From the NCBI GenBank assembly GCA_012798275.1, contig JAAZNO010000069.1, positions 1 to 5,806 on the forward strand: a DNA stretch of 5,806 bases, given 5' to 3'. Origin of the DNA: Chloroflexota bacterium (GTDB lineage Bacteria > Chloroflexota > Anaerolineae > B4-G1 > SLSP01). The position numbers and the translations under genes are program-made. Below the pieces are notes generated by a model, which had not been told where the DNA came from, did not search any database, and worked only from the letters and a program-made list of their open reading frames with translations. This document shows positions 5,626-5,806 of the stretch, in pieces; the first letter of the stretch is position 1, and every line of letters starts with the position of its first letter.

Positions 5626-5631
5626 CCTCCT
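5626..5631 (-). promoter_or_regulatory. Strong ribosome-binding site of the aminotransferase gene
   Basis: A full AGGAGG on the minus strand, 9 nt before ATG 5616. It fixes the start and makes the protein 11 residues shorter than the longest open frame. Confidence 0.8.
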
Positions 5632-5645
5632 GTGAACTAAGGGTG

Positions 5646-5668
5646 CCATAGCCAGGCAGGGGCTATGG
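5646..5668 (-). promoter_or_regulatory. Leader hairpin before the serine-type operon
   Basis: CCATAGCC (5646-5653) and GGCTATGG (5661-5668) form a perfect 8-bp stem with a 7-nt loop, 14 nt upstream of the AGGAGG of the first gene. No U-run follows, so it is not a terminator by itself. It could stabilise the mRNA or bind a regulator. It matches no riboswitch or T-box motif that I know. Confidence 0.5.
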
Positions 5669-5693
5669 GCGGCTGATAGAACACGCCAGTCTC

Positions 5694-5699
5694 AGTATA
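5694..5699 (-). promoter_or_regulatory. Possible -10 element of the operon promoter
   Basis: TATACT on the minus strand matches five of six bases of the sigma-70 -10 consensus and would give a leader of about 70 nt. No good -35 stands 16-18 nt upstream (ACAGTC at 17 nt), and TTGTCT at 5716-5711 is too close. A second -10-like hexamer, TATTAT, lies in the palindrome at 5730-5742, also without a good -35. Confidence 0.25.
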
Positions 5700-5729
5700 C
5701 CTGGGATGTCAGACAAGACTGTAGTGCTG

Positions 5730-5742
5730 ATAATACTATTAT
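5730..5742. repeat. AT-only palindrome ATAATA-C-TATTAT
   Basis: A perfect 13-bp dyad in an otherwise GC-rich sequence, about 115 nt upstream of the first operon gene and about 30 nt upstream of the TATACT candidate -10. It could be a regulator site or part of a promoter. Confidence 0.4.
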
Positions 5743-5756
5743 TTGCGTGAAGCTTT

Positions 5757-5784
5757 ACGTCTGCCCGCGGGGGACGGGCAACGT
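5757..5784. terminator. Stem-loop near the right edge, possible terminator of the preceding gene
   Basis: ACGT (5757-5760) pairs with ACGT (5781-5784) and TGCCCG (5762-5767) with CGGGCA (5775-5780), with bulged C5761 and a 7-nt loop. The stem is strong, but no T-run follows on either strand, so a terminator role is only a guess from its place between transcription units. Confidence 0.3.
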
Positions 5785-5806
5785 GTGCCAGGAGCGCGGA
5801 CTCAGA

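Noticed and set aside
5617..5806. T-box or amino-acid riboswitch before the operon
   Set aside because: I found no T-box core (AGGGTGG...) and no motif of known glycine or SAM riboswitches; only simple hairpins are visible.

Overview
The window looks like a piece of a GC-rich bacterial chromosome, most likely from Chloroflexota (Anaerolineae-like) or a similar lineage. The hints are bacterial Shine-Dalgarno sites, a lipoprotein whose mature N-terminus is a Thr/Pro linker, a non-SerC class V aminotransferase beside a short SerA, and a membrane-fused spermidine-synthase-like protein. The taxonomic call is inference from style and content; no marker gene is present.

Every gene I can support lies on the minus strand, so the window reads right to left. 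A leader of about 190 nt (5617-5806) holds three dyad structures. It is followed by a tight cluster: class V aminotransferase (5616-4540), short-form D-3-phosphoglycerate dehydrogenase-like protein (4509-3595), and a DUF1015 protein (3586-2267). Gaps are 30 nt and 8 nt, and the DUF1015 ribosome-binding site overlaps the serA stop codon. A hairpin with a T-rich tail (2248-2217) closes this unit. A separate gene follows (2166-646) for a protein with about seven membrane segments fused to a spermidine-synthase-like Rossmann domain; it may have its own promoter and operator. The 519 nt from 127 to 645 hold no gene but are rich in structure: a 90-nt three-way-junction palindrome, a 9-bp dyad and three different short tandem repeats. 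The 5' end of a lipoprotein gene (126-1) runs off the left edge.

The first three genes make sense together as serine synthesis: 3-phosphoglycerate oxidation by SerA, then amination of 3-phosphohydroxypyruvate by the aminotransferase. No phosphoserine phosphatase is visible. The third, translationally coupled gene encodes a DUF1015 protein with an ADGHHR motif like that of ParB-fold proteins, the fold that includes free-serine kinases. This makes it a reasonable candidate for phosphoserine/serine chemistry or its control, and it is the most interesting lead here. The second is the structured intergenic element at 490-579.
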